Assembly: GCF_900497805.2 (NCBI RefSeq)
Contig: NW_020954610.1
Span: 24,817,882-24,881,881, forward strand
Direction of reading: 5' to 3'
DNA from: Vombatus ursinus
Lineage: Eukaryota > Chordata > Mammalia > Diprotodontia > Vombatidae
Length of the DNA stretch: 64,000 nucleotides
Positions 21,872 through 32,577 of this stretch are shown one piece after another. Below the pieces are notes generated by a model. The model was not told where the DNA came from. It saw only the letters and a program-made list of their open reading frames with translations, and did not search any database. Both the position numbers and the translations under genes were made by a program. Each line of letters begins with the position of its first letter. Positions within the stretch are counted from its first letter, which is position 1.

Positions 21872-22469
21872 CCAATCAATCAGCAAGAATTGATTAAGGG
21901 TCCACTATGCACTAAGAATTATTCTAGACATTGGAGAATATAAAACATAAAAGAAAAAATAAATCAACCCATGCCTCTTCCCCCAAAGAGCTTTCATTCT
22001 ATTGGGAAAAGTAACATGTATAACAAGTATAACATACACATATACAATATATAGAACATACAAACAAGGTAATTTTGTGTGTGTGTTGAGGAGTGGAGTA
22101 GGGAACTAGCAACTCCATTAGGAAAGGCCTACTACAGAAGGTAACAGCTGAACTGAGTCTCCAAAGAAACTAGGGATTACAGGCAGAAGTGAGGAGGGAG
22201 GGAATTACAGGTATGAAGTACAGGCTATACAAATATATGGAATGTTCTGTGTTAAGAACTGCAAGAAATGCAGTCCATGCAAATGCATGAAGGTAAATAA
22301 GGTATAATAAGCTTGGAAAAGAAGACTGGGGTTAGATTGTGAAGGTCTTCAAATAAAAGAGGAGCTTGTATTTGATCTTAAGAAGAGTTTATTAAGTAAG
22401 GAAGTGACATTGTTCATATCTGCCTTTTGGGAATACACTTTGTCAACTGTATAGGGAGATGAATTAGAA

Positions 22470-23198
22470 TAATGGTTCTCAAACTTCTACTGTTGAGATC
22501 CCTTTTCTCTCCTGAAATTGTTGAAGACTCTCCCACCAAAAGCTTTTCTTAACCTGGATATGTTGTGATTTGGGGTGCTGGGAACCGCAAAATATGCAGA
22601 GGAGTGGGGTTTGCTTGGAAAGAATTCAACCACTCAAGCTTTCTTTCAGTCAAAGTAGCCAGGTTTATTGTAACACCCATATTGCGGGGCAAGATTCCTA
22701 GTGAATCTGCTCTTGTAATGCCAATAAGAGCAGGCAGAGATTGCTAGTGAGTCTGCAACTTAAATGGATGGGGGGGGGGGTGAGATTGGTACTTATACAC
22801 AAAAAGGGACAGTGAAAAGATCTGGATAGGATTAAGGAGTGGTCAGTAGCCTGGGGTGGGCCAATGCTACAGGGAAAGGATCTAGATGGGATTAAAAAGT
22901 ACTAAATAGCCTGAGGTCACCAGTGTAGACTGTGAAAGGAGTGTGAAGTAAACTAATTAAGTGATCTAGGTGGGCTGGGGTGGGCCAGGTACCTTGGGTG
23001 GAGGTGTCAGTGATCTAAGCTACTAAAATGTATTGGGAAAATTCAGGGTCCAGTCCCATCACCCCGTCAGATATCTTAATCAATATTTACCATTTAGGAA
23101 TTAAAACCATATTATTATGAAAGTCATTTTGACTTCATAGACCCACTGAAGATCTCAGAGATGCCTAGGATCCCTGGACCACACATTGAGAACCACTG
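22470..23198. mobile_element. hAT-type element interrupted by a solo LTR
   Basis: Ends 'aatggttctcaaacttctac' and 'cacacattgagaaccactg' are inverted copies. Flanking 8-mers aattagaa (22,462-22,469) and gattagaa (23,199-23,206) differ at one position. Interior 'tcaatatttaccatttagga' fits the common mammalian hAT relic of this type. Confidence 0.8.
22561..23069 (-). mobile_element. Solo LTR of an endogenous retrovirus (fossil), minus orientation
   Basis: 509 bases; on the minus strand it begins TGACGGGGTGATGGG and ends ATCACAACA. Target duplication GATA at 22,557-22,560 and 23,070-23,073. Contains AATAAA on its own strand and a G10 run near 22,770. Terminal text resembles the LTR at 20,986-21,516. 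Younger than the hAT element it interrupts. Confidence 0.85.
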
Positions 23199-23470
23199 GA
23201 TTAGAAAAAGGAGAGAAACATAAGGCAGGAAGATCATTTGGGATGCTATTGCAAAAATCCAGTTAAAAATCTTGATAAGAGTAGATTAGGACAAGGACTA
23301 TTTAAGTGGAAGGAATAAGATGAAGGGTAGAGATTCAGCGGAGTTAGAATCAACTTGACCAGACAAATGATTGGATATGTTGGAAGACTGAGGTTGTGAA
23401 CCTTAGTGACTTGAAGGTTTAATGGAAGAGTATCATGTTCTTATGGATGCATGATAAATAATAATGACAT

Positions 23471-24440
23471 CAATCTTAGGGGCCTAATGAAAATCAAGCA
23501 GTAATTAACTCAAGTTTTATTGTATTTTTCTCTATTTCCTATACAGGCTTTATGAAAACTTTTATCTCAGATTATCTATTTATGCAGTCACTAATTAACT
23601 TTTATTTTGTATGTATTTAATAAAATCTAAAACACTAGATTGATCATTTTATAATTATTTTTTATATCAAACACATGGTATATGTGTCTGTGTGTCTCTA
23701 TTTATGTTTTATTGGCAAATAATAGGATTCTGTTAGTCTGAGATAAAGAAAAAATGAGATGAATAGGACTAGGCCTATAAGTAGAGTAAGTACCCACCTA
23801 TGTGGATATCAATTAAAGATCCCTGATGCCCCAACACAAATCTCCTCCTCATTACCCCCTCTCTACCACTACACACACACCCTAACCCCTTTTGGCAAGT
23901 ATAAGAAGTTTCACCATTAGTGCTTAGTCCATTTATTTCAAATTTTCCATCCTTTTTATTGAGAAAAAAAAAAGGAGCTAAATTCAGTTTCTGAAAGGGG
24001 AGGATATTTGTCTTCCCACAGGGGGAAAGAAGGAAAACAGTAAAGAAAAAGAAATAGGTGGAACTGGAAACAAATTTTACTTAGCAATTTTGCCTAAGGA
24101 TGGTCCTGGAGATAAGGATGCCTCTGTATATAGGAGGGAACAGGCTTAGGAATCTTGTGTTGAGCACAAGTAAATGTCAAAAAAAAAAATACAATTTCTG
24201 GAGTCTAATGGCTCAGGTCTTTGTTATTATTGTTATTCATCTTTTTGGTTTTTTGATGTAGTATTTGGAAAGATGTTTTGGCAACTGAGCTCATAGGGAG
24301 GTACACTGCTGAATACAGGGAAGTCTCTTCTTGTTCAATGATATTTGACCAAATAGCTAACATGCCAATATTCGGTGGCAGAGACAACAGCGTTATAGAA
24401 ATAAAAAAATTCCACTGTGCTCTCTTTTCTTGTCCTTAGC
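23471..24440. other. No gene or recognised repeat
   Basis: About 970 AT-rich bases; small A-runs at 23,965 and 24,180. Nothing recognised. Confidence 0.4.
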
Positions 24441-24444
24441 TCCA

Positions 24445-24560
24445 AGTACTTTCAGTGATTTACAGACATGCTGTCTGATTTTATTTAACTAATCCACACT
24501 GAAGCAGATGGAGGTTGTTACTTGCCCAAGGTCACACAGTAAACCATAGACAGATCAATA
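24445..24560 (-). repeat. Degraded MIR
   Basis: 'gaggttgttacttgcccaag' and 'gtcacacagtaaaccataga' mark the MIR core on the minus strand. Confidence 0.5.
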
Positions 24561-24599
24561 ATGAAGACAGAAAATATAGCTATGTGAGCTAATGCTGCT

Positions 24600-26100
24600 T
24601 TGGAAGTTTGAGGATCTGGGTTCCTAAATGTGCCAGTTATCTGAATTTTGGAAAGAACATGATGCTTCATTTTCAGAGGCTTCATTTTGGGGATATTTAC
24701 ATTTTCTATATTTAAAGTGCCAAAGGACTTTACTCCCATGTGAGCCCAAGCATGGTCTGCTTATGTAGAAAATCCAGTTCATTCTAGAATTCAGGAAAGG
24801 AATAAGGATAACTGGGAAAACAACATGTGCAGGATTCAGTGAGCAAAACTTTTGTTTGCAGTCATAATTATTATTTGGGATTGGAGGTATTAATTTTAAA
24901 ATGTGCAGTCAAATAAAATGATTTCTAAGTGAAAAGTATGCTTTAGTGTATGAAAGGCCACTGGTTGTGTTATCGATCTCGTAAAGTAGGCATTTCCGAA
25001 AGAAATGCAGTCAAAACCCTTAATATAGTGGTTTTAGAAGATATAAAGACAATATAATACAGAGTGAATTGTTGTTTTTTTTGTTTGTTTAAAGAAAAAC
25101 ATTTGCTCTAAGTTGGTATTCAGTTCATTTTATCCAGCTTTGCTATATCTCCAAAAACTATATTATCCTTTGAATCTCAATTTATTTCCTTTCAGTTTCT
25201 ATTTGACTGATTTTTAAGGTGGAAACTGATCTAACCCAATGGAGCATGAATTCATGAAAATTGAAAATAGAGTATGTATCTTTCTCAACTTCTTAAGAAG
25301 CTAATAGAAGTTATTTTGCTATATTCTTGATGCCTCTAGTCTCCTGGAAGTTTTCTTGGACTTGAAGCCCTCCAGCTATCAATAATAACATGTATTATAA
25401 TGCATTTAACCAAAATCAATTCTATTGTAATTTTGAGGAATAAAAACAGAAGTAGTTGACAATGAAAAGAACACATCCATAAAATAAAAAGCATTCCAAA
25501 GAAGAACATAAATTTCATTGTCAACCTTAAGTTGTGAAGGTGGAGAGCAAAATGTGCAAAGAACATTGATAGAATAATTTCCTGTTATCACTAAAGCTTG
25601 GTGCATGTTCTTACTCTGGTTATCAAATCATATTTCCATAATGAATATTAATACTTGGATTGCTGTAAAACCCAAACACCTCTGCTCTCTAAGTTGACTG
25701 GGATACTTTTACCATATTTAATGTTCTGCAAGTTTATGCAAAAACATTTTATGTCATTTTATTGCTTAAATAAATGCATATTTCAAAGGAGGCATTTCAT
25801 TCTCTGAGACCCCTGAGACTAAAAGCAGGACACACTCTATCAGACTATTTGTGAAAAAATATGCCATATAACTTAATTTATATGCTCCCCACCCAGTGTT
25901 ATAATTCAAGCTTCATCTCAGTTCTGTGGCAGTTGCCAGTGTCTGCAGCTTGATTTCACTGAATAGTTTATGCCTTAGGGTTTAAGACTGCTGATCAATT
26001 TCAGTGGTAAAATTAGAGGAGTGTTGTGATCATGTGATTGAAGAAATTCTAATGAATTATGACTTAGAAGTGGGCTACATAGTGTATAGAGCTAAGACAT
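24600..26100. other. Repeat-poor stretch
   Basis: 1.5 kb without recognised repeats or coding exons. A small CpG pair sits in 'ttatcgatctcgtaaag' (near 24,973). Two overlapping minus frames of 66-76 codons at 25,336-25,606 have no recognisable features. Confidence 0.4.
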
Positions 26101-26109
26101 TGGTTTACA

Positions 26110-26331
26110 AGAGTGGTATCAAACTCAAATAGAAATGGAGGTCACTAAATCATAAATAAAGAACCCTGTGGACCTCATATTGACTTAGAAAACCACATGT
26201 TAACATCATTTATGTTTTGTTGTATATTTATTTTGTTAAATATTTCCCAATTACATTTTAACCTGATTCTAGCCACACTCAGGATTTTGGGGAGCCATAT
26301 TCAGCTCATGAGCCACTTATGTGATATCTCT
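26110..26331. mobile_element. hAT-type nonautonomous DNA transposon
   Basis: Ends 'agagtggtatcaaactcaaa' and 'gtgatatctct' are inverted; flanking 8-mers ggtttaca and agtctaca match at 6 of 8. Interior 'gacttagaaaaccacatgtt' and 'cccaattacattttaacctg' are typical of this short family. Confidence 0.75.
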
Positions 26332-26394
26332 AGTCTACAAGACTTTGGAAAGAATACTTTTCGTTTTGTATGAAGTTTAAACTTTTATGATTTC

Positions 26395-26625
26395 AAAGCA
26401 GAGATTTCAAAAGCAAATTTGGGCTCAAAGCCAGGAAGACCAAGGTTCAAGTGCTCCTCTGAAATATTGGCTGGGAAAGTAATTTAATTCTCAGTGCTCT
26501 AGGTGGCTCTCTAAGACTAAGTTGCAGACAAATTCCTACCTGCATTGGTGGAGGGAATTTCCTCACCTGGAGTTCCCTATACCAAAGACTCAGATAGGGT
26601 CCAGCTCCATACCCTATAATTTAAA
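26395..26625 (+). repeat. tRNA-derived SINE, tail type as at 4.3 kb
   Basis: Head 'agccaggaagaccaaggttc', then the tail 'ctgcattggtggagggaatt' and 'tcctcacctggagttcccta', the best preserved copy of this tail here. Confidence 0.65.
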
Positions 26626-26629
26626 AATA

Positions 26630-27060
26630 TCTGAAAAATATCAGATCTACAATACTTAAGAAAGAGAATAGGGATGTCTAGTCTAAGCAGTTGGCTCAAA
26701 ATTGTGCTCAACACTTGTCCACTACTATTGAATGCCAAATAGTCCTAGATGTAATAAAATTATATCCTAGTTTCACAAATCTTTGTATCATTTGCCTAAT
26801 TATCTCCACACCATTGTGAGAAATTAGACCTTAACTTACACAGGAATATATGATTAGTAACAGGTGTCAAGGCTAAATACTTAATTTCTTAGTTGTTTGG
26901 AATATAGAAAGGACTAAAATTCTAGGCCAAATACTTCAAATCTTATACTTGCATCTCACTATAATACTGATCACTTAACATGATTATACAAATTTGCCAT
27001 AAAAGAAGAAACAGGGATATAGAGAATAATGCTTCCCTAACTTCATGTCAGTTCTGGGCA
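26630..27060. other. No gene or recognised repeat
   Basis: About 430 bases, nothing recognised. Confidence 0.4.
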
Positions 27061-27064
27061 AAAG

Positions 27065-27597
27065 TTATATAGACAGCCAATTGCAATAAGCCAGGCTTAG
27101 AGTCACCTTCCCATCTATGGGATGAGAGCTCTGGAAGCAGCCACTGCTGATGCTCATTTAATTCCTCTCAAGGCCTGTTCCTAGTTTCCTGGGGCTGGGG
27201 CTGTGCTGGCATGGCCTGTGCTGGACTGCTCTTCAATCTCACACAGGTGAACAGATCCTTCCTGCTGTTCTTCTAAGTTGTCTTTGTTATCTGTGGGCTA
27301 AGAAGTCTGGAAACTACCACTGCTGCCAGTGAGTCAGTAGCCCCAAGGCCTGCCCTGGGTTTGCTGGGGCCCAGTCTGTGCTGGCTCAACCTGTGCAAAA
27401 CTGTATTCTTCTCTCACCCTGGTGCTGTTGACCTTCCAAGTCGTCTTAGGCTAGAAATTTGTTTCATTCCATCTTTCTATGGGCTCTGCTGCTCTAGAAT
27501 TTGTTTAGAGTCATTTCTAAAGGTATTTGGAAGGTTTGGGGAGAGAGCTCAGGTGAATCCCTGCCTTTGCTCTACCATCTTGGCTCTGCCCTCACTT
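27065..27597 (-). mobile_element. L1/HAL1 5' UTR fragment
   Basis: On the minus strand it starts at 27,597 with the L1-type beginning 'ggcagagccaagatggtaga'. It then matches the HAL1 5' UTR at 28.9-29.2 kb ('aaattctagagcagcag', 'aaacaaatttc'). GC-richer than its surroundings. The frames it contains are UTR noise. Confidence 0.8.
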
Positions 27598-27694
27598 ACA
27601 TAATTTCTTACAACATAGTAATATTTTATTACATTCATGTACTTTAATTTGTTCAGCCTTTTCCCAGTCAATGGGCATCTACTTATTTTTAATT

Positions 27695-27941
27695 CTTTTG
27701 TTCAGTTATTTTCGACTGTGTCTGACTCTATGACCCCATTTGGGGTTTTTTTGGCAAAGATACTGGAGTTGTTGCCATTTCCTCCTCCAACTCATTTTAT
27801 AGATGAGGAAACTGAGGCAGACAGGGTTAACCAATTTGCCCAAAATCACATTGTCTAGGACTAGAGATTTGAACTCATGAAGATGAGTCTTCCTGACTCC
27901 AGGCCCAGCACTCTATCCACTGCACCACCTACCTGCCCCCA
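27695..27941 (-). repeat. Mar1-type CORE-SINE
   Basis: Minus strand, 'gttattttcgactgtgtctg' to 'ccactgcaccacctacctgc'. Flanked by attctt on both sides inside the L1. Confidence 0.88.
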
Positions 27942-27997
27942 TTCTTAGCTATCACAGAAAGTGCTGCTATAAATATTGTGGAGTATATAGGGCAGCT

Positions 27998-28070
27998 AGG
28001 TTTGCCAAGAAAATCCCAAATGGGGTCATAGAGTTGAACAGAACTAAAAAATGACTAGATAAGAAACGGA
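27998..28070 (+). repeat. Internally deleted Mar1-type SINE
   Basis: 'gggcagctaggt' joins directly to 'ttgccaagaaaatcccaaat', so the middle of the SINE is missing. Confidence 0.6.
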
Positions 28071-28455
28071 GACATTCTTCTTATTGATGCCTTTCTTGGG
28101 GTATAAACATAGTAATGGATTATCTGGTTCAAAGGATGTGGATATTTTAGTCACTATATTTGCATAATTCCAAATTGCTTTCAAAAAACGGTACTACCAT
28201 TTTATAGCTCCACCAATGAAATGGTTTTCAAAGCAACATCCACTCTTTCTGTTGCATTTAAAAATTAAGCACTGTTAATTGCCCTCATGTAATTACATGT
28301 GTTCTGATTTTGGAAGAATAAGAGTTGCCTATAACTTCCCTGCCCTGCTACATGGAAATCAGTCAACAAGTATTTCTTAAACGCCTACTATGTGGCAGGC
28401 ATTGTGTGAGGTACTGCAGATACAAAGACATTATTGAAAGTCCCTGCCCTCAGGG

Positions 28456-28625
28456 ATTCATTGTAGCATAGTGGGAAGTTCACTGGCTATGTAGTCAGAT
28501 GACCTGGATTCTTGTTTGGCCTTGGGCAAGTCACTTATCTCCCAAGGATTTAGTTTCTTCATCTGTAAAATGACAGGTCTAGATGGTCTCTCAGGTCTCT
28601 TCCAACTCTGGATCTATGATTCTAA
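28456..28625 (+). repeat. tRNA SINE with L3/CR1 tail
   Basis: tRNA-type head and core ('ccttgggcaagtcacttatc') followed by 'ctcttccaactctggatcta', the CR1/L3 3' end. Suggests mobilisation by an L3-type LINE. Confidence 0.65.
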
Positions 28626-28688
28626 TAAATCAATAAGTTTATATTCCATAGGGAGAGATAAAGAATTCATATTTTAGAAGATGGCAAG

Positions 28689-28858
28689 GGGCAGCTAGGT
28701 GGTACATTGGTTAGAGCACCGGCCTTGGAGTCAGGAAGACCTGAGTTCAAATCCGGCCTCAGACACATGACACTCACTAACTATGTGACCCTGGGCAAGT
28801 CACTTAATCCTAGCATAGTAAAAAAAAAAAAAAAAAGAAAAAAGAAAAAGAAAGATAA
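28689..28858 (+). repeat. A-tailed tRNA SINE (WSINE1/WALLSI-like)
   Basis: 'gggcagctaggtggtacatt' to a long A-rich tail (28,820-28,858). Target duplication aagatggcaag / aagatggccaag (28,678-28,688 and 28,859-28,870) shows it landed in the first dozen bases of the HAL1. Confidence 0.92.
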
Positions 28859-29717
28859 AAGATGGCCAAGTAAAAGCAGTGACTTGCTTGAGGTCTCCCC
28901 CAAAGCCCTCCAGATACCTGTAAAAAAAATGGCTCTAAATAAATTCTAGAGCAGCAGAACCCACAAAAAGACAGAGTAAAACAAATTTCCAACCCAAGAA
29001 AACCTGGATGGTTGATTGGAAAGGTATATCACACTGGGCAGGGAGAAGAACACAGTTCAGCATTGGCGTGCAGGCAAAGACCAGGCCTCAGTGAACCTGG
29101 AGCAGCCCTCAGAGGACTGAATCATGGGCAGCTGTGGTGGTTTCCAGATTTCTCAACCCACAAAAGCTTAAGACAACTTAGAAGGTCAGTAGGAAAAGTC
29201 TGTGACCTCTGTGAGAGAAGCTCAGTCCCAGCCCCAGTCCCCAAACGTGGCCCTGGGGCAGCAGCTGCTTGTGGAGTTCTCAGCCCACAGACTGAGGGGG
29301 AATTGAGTGGCTGATAAGAGGGGGATTGCAGGGATCTCTTTGCTGGTGCTGAGGCAGGATTCTCTTGCTTTGCCCTTGCTTGGGTCTGGGTCACAGTTCT
29401 GGGTGGTGGTCTTGGGGCAAGAAGGAGTGCTGGCATGGTGGAGCTTGTAGTGGTGGTGGAGAGGAAATCCTCCTCACAGTTCCAAGGCAGAAAAAGTGCT
29501 TGTGGTTCCTCATAGATCAGAGCACAGGGCAGGAAAGGGGTAAACACCTCACCCTTGATCATACCACCTTGGAAGAACTGAAAATTTACAGATCCCCAGA
29601 AATGTCTCTGAAAACAGCTGCACAAAGCCCTTGAAGTTTGGGCTAGTACATTCTCCACACTGGAAGCAGACTCCTACCTTAACAAAGAGTTTAAAACTCA
29701 AGTAATTGGCTGGGATC

Positions 29718-30789
29718 ATGAGCAAACCTCGCAAAAAAAGGCAGACCATAGAATCTTTCTTTGGTGACAAAGATCAAAACATACAACCAAAAGAAGAAAA
29801 CAAAGTGAAAACTCCTACTTCCAAAGCCTCCAAGAAAATATGAATCAGCCCCAGGCTGTGGAAGAGCTCAGAAAGGATTTTGAGAAGCAAGTAAGAGAAG
29901 TAGAGGAAACACTGGGAAGAGAAATGAGAGTGATGCAAGAAAATCATGAAAAACAAGTCAACAGCTTGCTAAAGGAGACCCAAAAAAATACTGAAGAAAA
30001 TAACACCTTAAAAAATACCCTAACCTAAATAGCAAAAGAGATCCAAAAAGCCAATGAGGAGAAGAATGTCTTCAAAAGCAGAATTGGCCAGATGGAAAAG
30101 GAAGTCCAAAAGTTCACTAAAGAAGATACTTCCTTAAAAATTAGAATGGAGCAAATGGAAGCTAGTGACTTTATGAAAAATGAAGACATTGTAAAATAAA
30201 ACCAAGAGAATGAATAAATAGAAGACAATATGAAACATCTCATTGGAAGAACAACTGACCTGGAAAATAGATCCAAGAGATAATTTAAAAATTATTAGAC
30301 ATCTGAAAGCCATGATCAAAAAAAGAGCCTAGGCATCATCTTTCAAGAAATTATCAAGGAAAACTGTTCTGATATTCTAGAATCAGAGGGTAAAATAGAA
30401 ATTGAAAGAATCCACCAATAATCTCCTGAAAGAGATCCCCGAAGAAAAACTAGGAATATTGTAGCCAAATTCCAGAGTTCCCAAGTCAAGGAGAAAATAT
30501 TGCAAGCAGCCAGAAAGAAACAATTCATATACTGTGGAAACACAATCAGGATAACACAAGATTTAGCAGCTTCTACATTAAGGGACCAGAGGGCTTAGAA
30601 TATGATATTCCAGAAGGCAAAGGAGATAGGATTACAACCAAGAACCACCTACCCAGCAAAACTAAGTGTAAACCTTCAGGGGAAAAAATAGACATACAGT
30701 GAAATAAAGGACTTTCAAGCATTCTTGATGAAAAGACCAGAGCTGAGTAGAAAATCTGACTTTCAAATACAAGACTCAAGAGAAGCATG
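29718..30789 (+). pseudogene. HAL1 ORF1 (L1 ORF1p-like RNA-binding protein), decayed
   Basis: The start context is 'gggatcATGagc'. N-terminus MSKPRKKRQTIESFFG is basic and contains a PIP-like 'RQTIESFF'. The first frame stops at 29,841 by a frameshift; the next frame (29,840-30,028, then onward through in-frame stops near 30,026, 30,197 and 30,281) is a Glu/Lys-rich coiled coil ('EELRKDFEKQVREVEETLG'). Next comes an RRM-like part ('NIVAKFQSSQVKEKILQAA'), then the C-terminal domain ('QPRTTYPAKLSVNLQGKK'), matching the human L1 ORF1p 'QPRISYPAKLSF' segment. About 350 codons, close to the usual ORF1p length. Several stops and at least one frameshift, so no product. ORF1p normally forms trimers that bind L1 RNA. 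Confidence 0.85.
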
Positions 30790-30932
30790 AAGAGGTAAAC
30801 AGGAAAGAGAAATCTTAAGGGACTTATTAAGGTTGAACTGTTTACATTCTACATGGAAAGATGATACTTGTAACTCATGAGACCTTTGCCAGTATGAGGG
30901 TAGTTGGAGGGGGAAAATGTATGTTTGTATGT

Positions 30933-31000
<68 letters not shown>
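30933..31000. repeat. GATA microsatellite
   Basis: About 17 uninterrupted copies of GATA inside the HAL1 3' UTR. Confidence 0.97.
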
Positions 31001-31001
<1 letters not shown>

Positions 31002-31964
31002 GGGCACAGGGTGAGTTGAAGATGAAGGAATGATATCTGGAGAATAAAATTAAGGGATGAGAGAGGATTATACTGGGAGAAGAAGAAAGGGAGAGGTAGA
31101 ATGGGGTAAATTATCTCACATAAAACAGATAAGAAAAGGCTTTTACAGTGGAGGGGAAGGGGGGAAGGTGAGAAGGAATGAGGGAATCTTATTCTCATCA
31201 GATTTGGCTTAAGGAAGGAATAACATACACACTCAATTGGGTATGGCAATCTATCTTACCCTACAGGAAAATTGAGGGAAAAGGAATAACAGAGCAAGAG
31301 AATGATAGAAAGGAGGACAGATTGGGAGAGGGGGTAATCAGAAGCAAACATTTCTGAAGAGGGTCAAAAGAGAGAATAGAATAAACGGGGGGCAGTATAG
31401 GACAAAGGGAAACATAGTTTTCCACAACATGACTACCATGGAAGTGTTTTGCATGACTACACATGTATAACCTGTATCAAGTTGCTTTCCTTGGGGAAAG
31501 GACAAGATGGGAAGAAAATTTGAACTCAAAATCTTATGGAAGTGAATGTTGTAAACTAAAAATAAATAAATTAATAGAGAAAAAATTTCCCAAAAAAGGA
31601 ATACATATTTTAAGTATATACAAAATAAGTATTAACGAAAGTTGTAAAAATATATTCAACATATACTGAGATTCATTGAGATTATAAAGATGCTAGCAGG
31701 TGAGGGGATCAGAAAGAACTTTGTGTAGAAGGTGAATTAAACATTTGGACTAAACTTGGAAAAAAATCAAATATTCTAAGTTGAGTAAGGAGTGGATTCC
31801 ATCCCTTTTGGAGGTCATGTGGCAAAGCACAGAGAGAGGAAATGACTGTCTCATATAAGACTAATTTGACTGTTACCAGAAAGTGAGGAGAAGTGGCCTA
31901 ACCACCTCTTCCTCTCTCTGCTCCCCTCCTAATGCCTAACTTTTATGACCAATTTCACCAGTGA

Positions 31965-32410
31965 CGAGAGAAAGGATGGAATGCTTTACATTTACAAGTA
32001 CTTTTAATGCATCATCTCCTTTAGTTTTCCCAACAAGCCAGGGACAGAACTAGTACAAGTATTATGTCCTTTTTAAAAAAATAAACAACATGGCAAAGAG
32101 GAAAACACAATGGATTCAGAGAGTCTGTTGAATTGGGTTCAATCCTAGCTTTTCCATTTTCAACCTTTGTAATCTTAGGCAAGTTTCATCCTTTTGGGGC
32201 CTCAGTTTTTTTTCATTTGTGAAATGAAGGATTTGAATTAAATGACTTCTAAGGTCTCTCCTGGTTCTAAATCCATGATCTTGAAAATGAGGATCAAAGA
32301 GGTTCAATGCCATGTCCATGATACTTCCTAAGTGGCAGGACCATGGATGGAATTCAGGACTTTTGACTCCTGAACCAGCACTCTTGCTGGTGTATCATGT
32401 AGTCTCTAGA
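31965..32410 (-). repeat. THER/MIR SINE split by another SINE
   Basis: Pieces at 31,965-32,080 ('gaatgctttacatttacaag', 'gtattatgtcctttttaaaa') and 32,284-32,410 ('gaggatcaaagaggttcaat', 'tggaattcaggacttttgac'). Confidence 0.65.
32090..32283 (+). repeat. tRNA SINE with L3/CR1 tail
   Basis: 'gggttcaatcctagctttt' box B, then 'gacttctaaggtctctcctg' and 'gttctaaatccatgatctt', the CR1/L3-type end. Sits inside the MIR above. Confidence 0.65.
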
Positions 32411-32577
32411 AGATAATAATGTTTCCAAGAGTCACTGCAAGAACCATGTGACAAGATTTGGAATTACTGATGTTTTGAGATCTCTGCTAATTAAGCCATC
32501 ATAGTCTGTCAATATAATAACACATTAAGTTTGATTAAAAGTTAAAGTACTATTAAAAATAATATAAATAACAACAG

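Larger units (their letters stand above)
21872..23470 (-). mobile_element. L2 LINE split by a hAT element
   Basis: 3' end at 21,872-22,461 ('gtccactatgcactaagaat', 'aaagagctttcattctattg', 'gaaggtcttcaaataaaaga') and continuation at 23,207-23,470 ('ggatgctattgcaaaaatcc', 'gattggatatgttggaagac'). Confidence 0.85.
27598..28265 (-). mobile_element. L1 ORF2 C-terminal fragment with two SINE insertions
   Basis: Reverse-complement L1 text at 27,598-27,692 ('aatttgttcagccttttccc'), 27,942-27,998 ('gtgctgctataaatattgtg') and 28,072-28,265 ('ccaaattgctttcaaaaaac'). Interrupted by a Mar1 SINE and a SINE remnant. Confidence 0.8.
28677..31598 (+). mobile_element. HAL1 (half-L1) element, essentially full length
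   Basis: Target duplication GAATTCATATTTTA / GAATACATATTTTA (28,663-28,676 and 31,599-31,612) brackets 2.9 kb. Order: L1-type 5' start (gaagatggc), GC-richer 5' UTR to 29,717, ORF1 at 29,718-30,789, purine-rich 3' UTR with a GATA microsatellite, A-rich end near 31,556-31,598. There is no endonuclease or reverse transcriptase: ORF1 runs straight into the 3' UTR, which is what defines HAL1 elements. It must have moved using L1 enzymes. A SINE sits at its extreme 5' end. Confidence 0.85.
28358..31885 (-). mobile_element. L2 3' end split by a SINE and a HAL1
   Basis: Three pieces in register: 28,358-28,455 ('ctactatgtggcaggcattg'), 28,626-28,676 ('agtttatattccatagggag') and about 31,690-31,885 ('atcagaaagaactttgtgta', 'gtggcaaagcacagagagag'). 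Confidence 0.75.

Noticed and set aside
27361-27603. 80-codon plus frame with many Cys and Leu
   Set aside because: Lies antisense in an L1-type 5' UTR.
31261-31529. Antisense frames in the HAL1 3' UTR
   Set aside because: Arise from the purine-rich 3' UTR read backwards.
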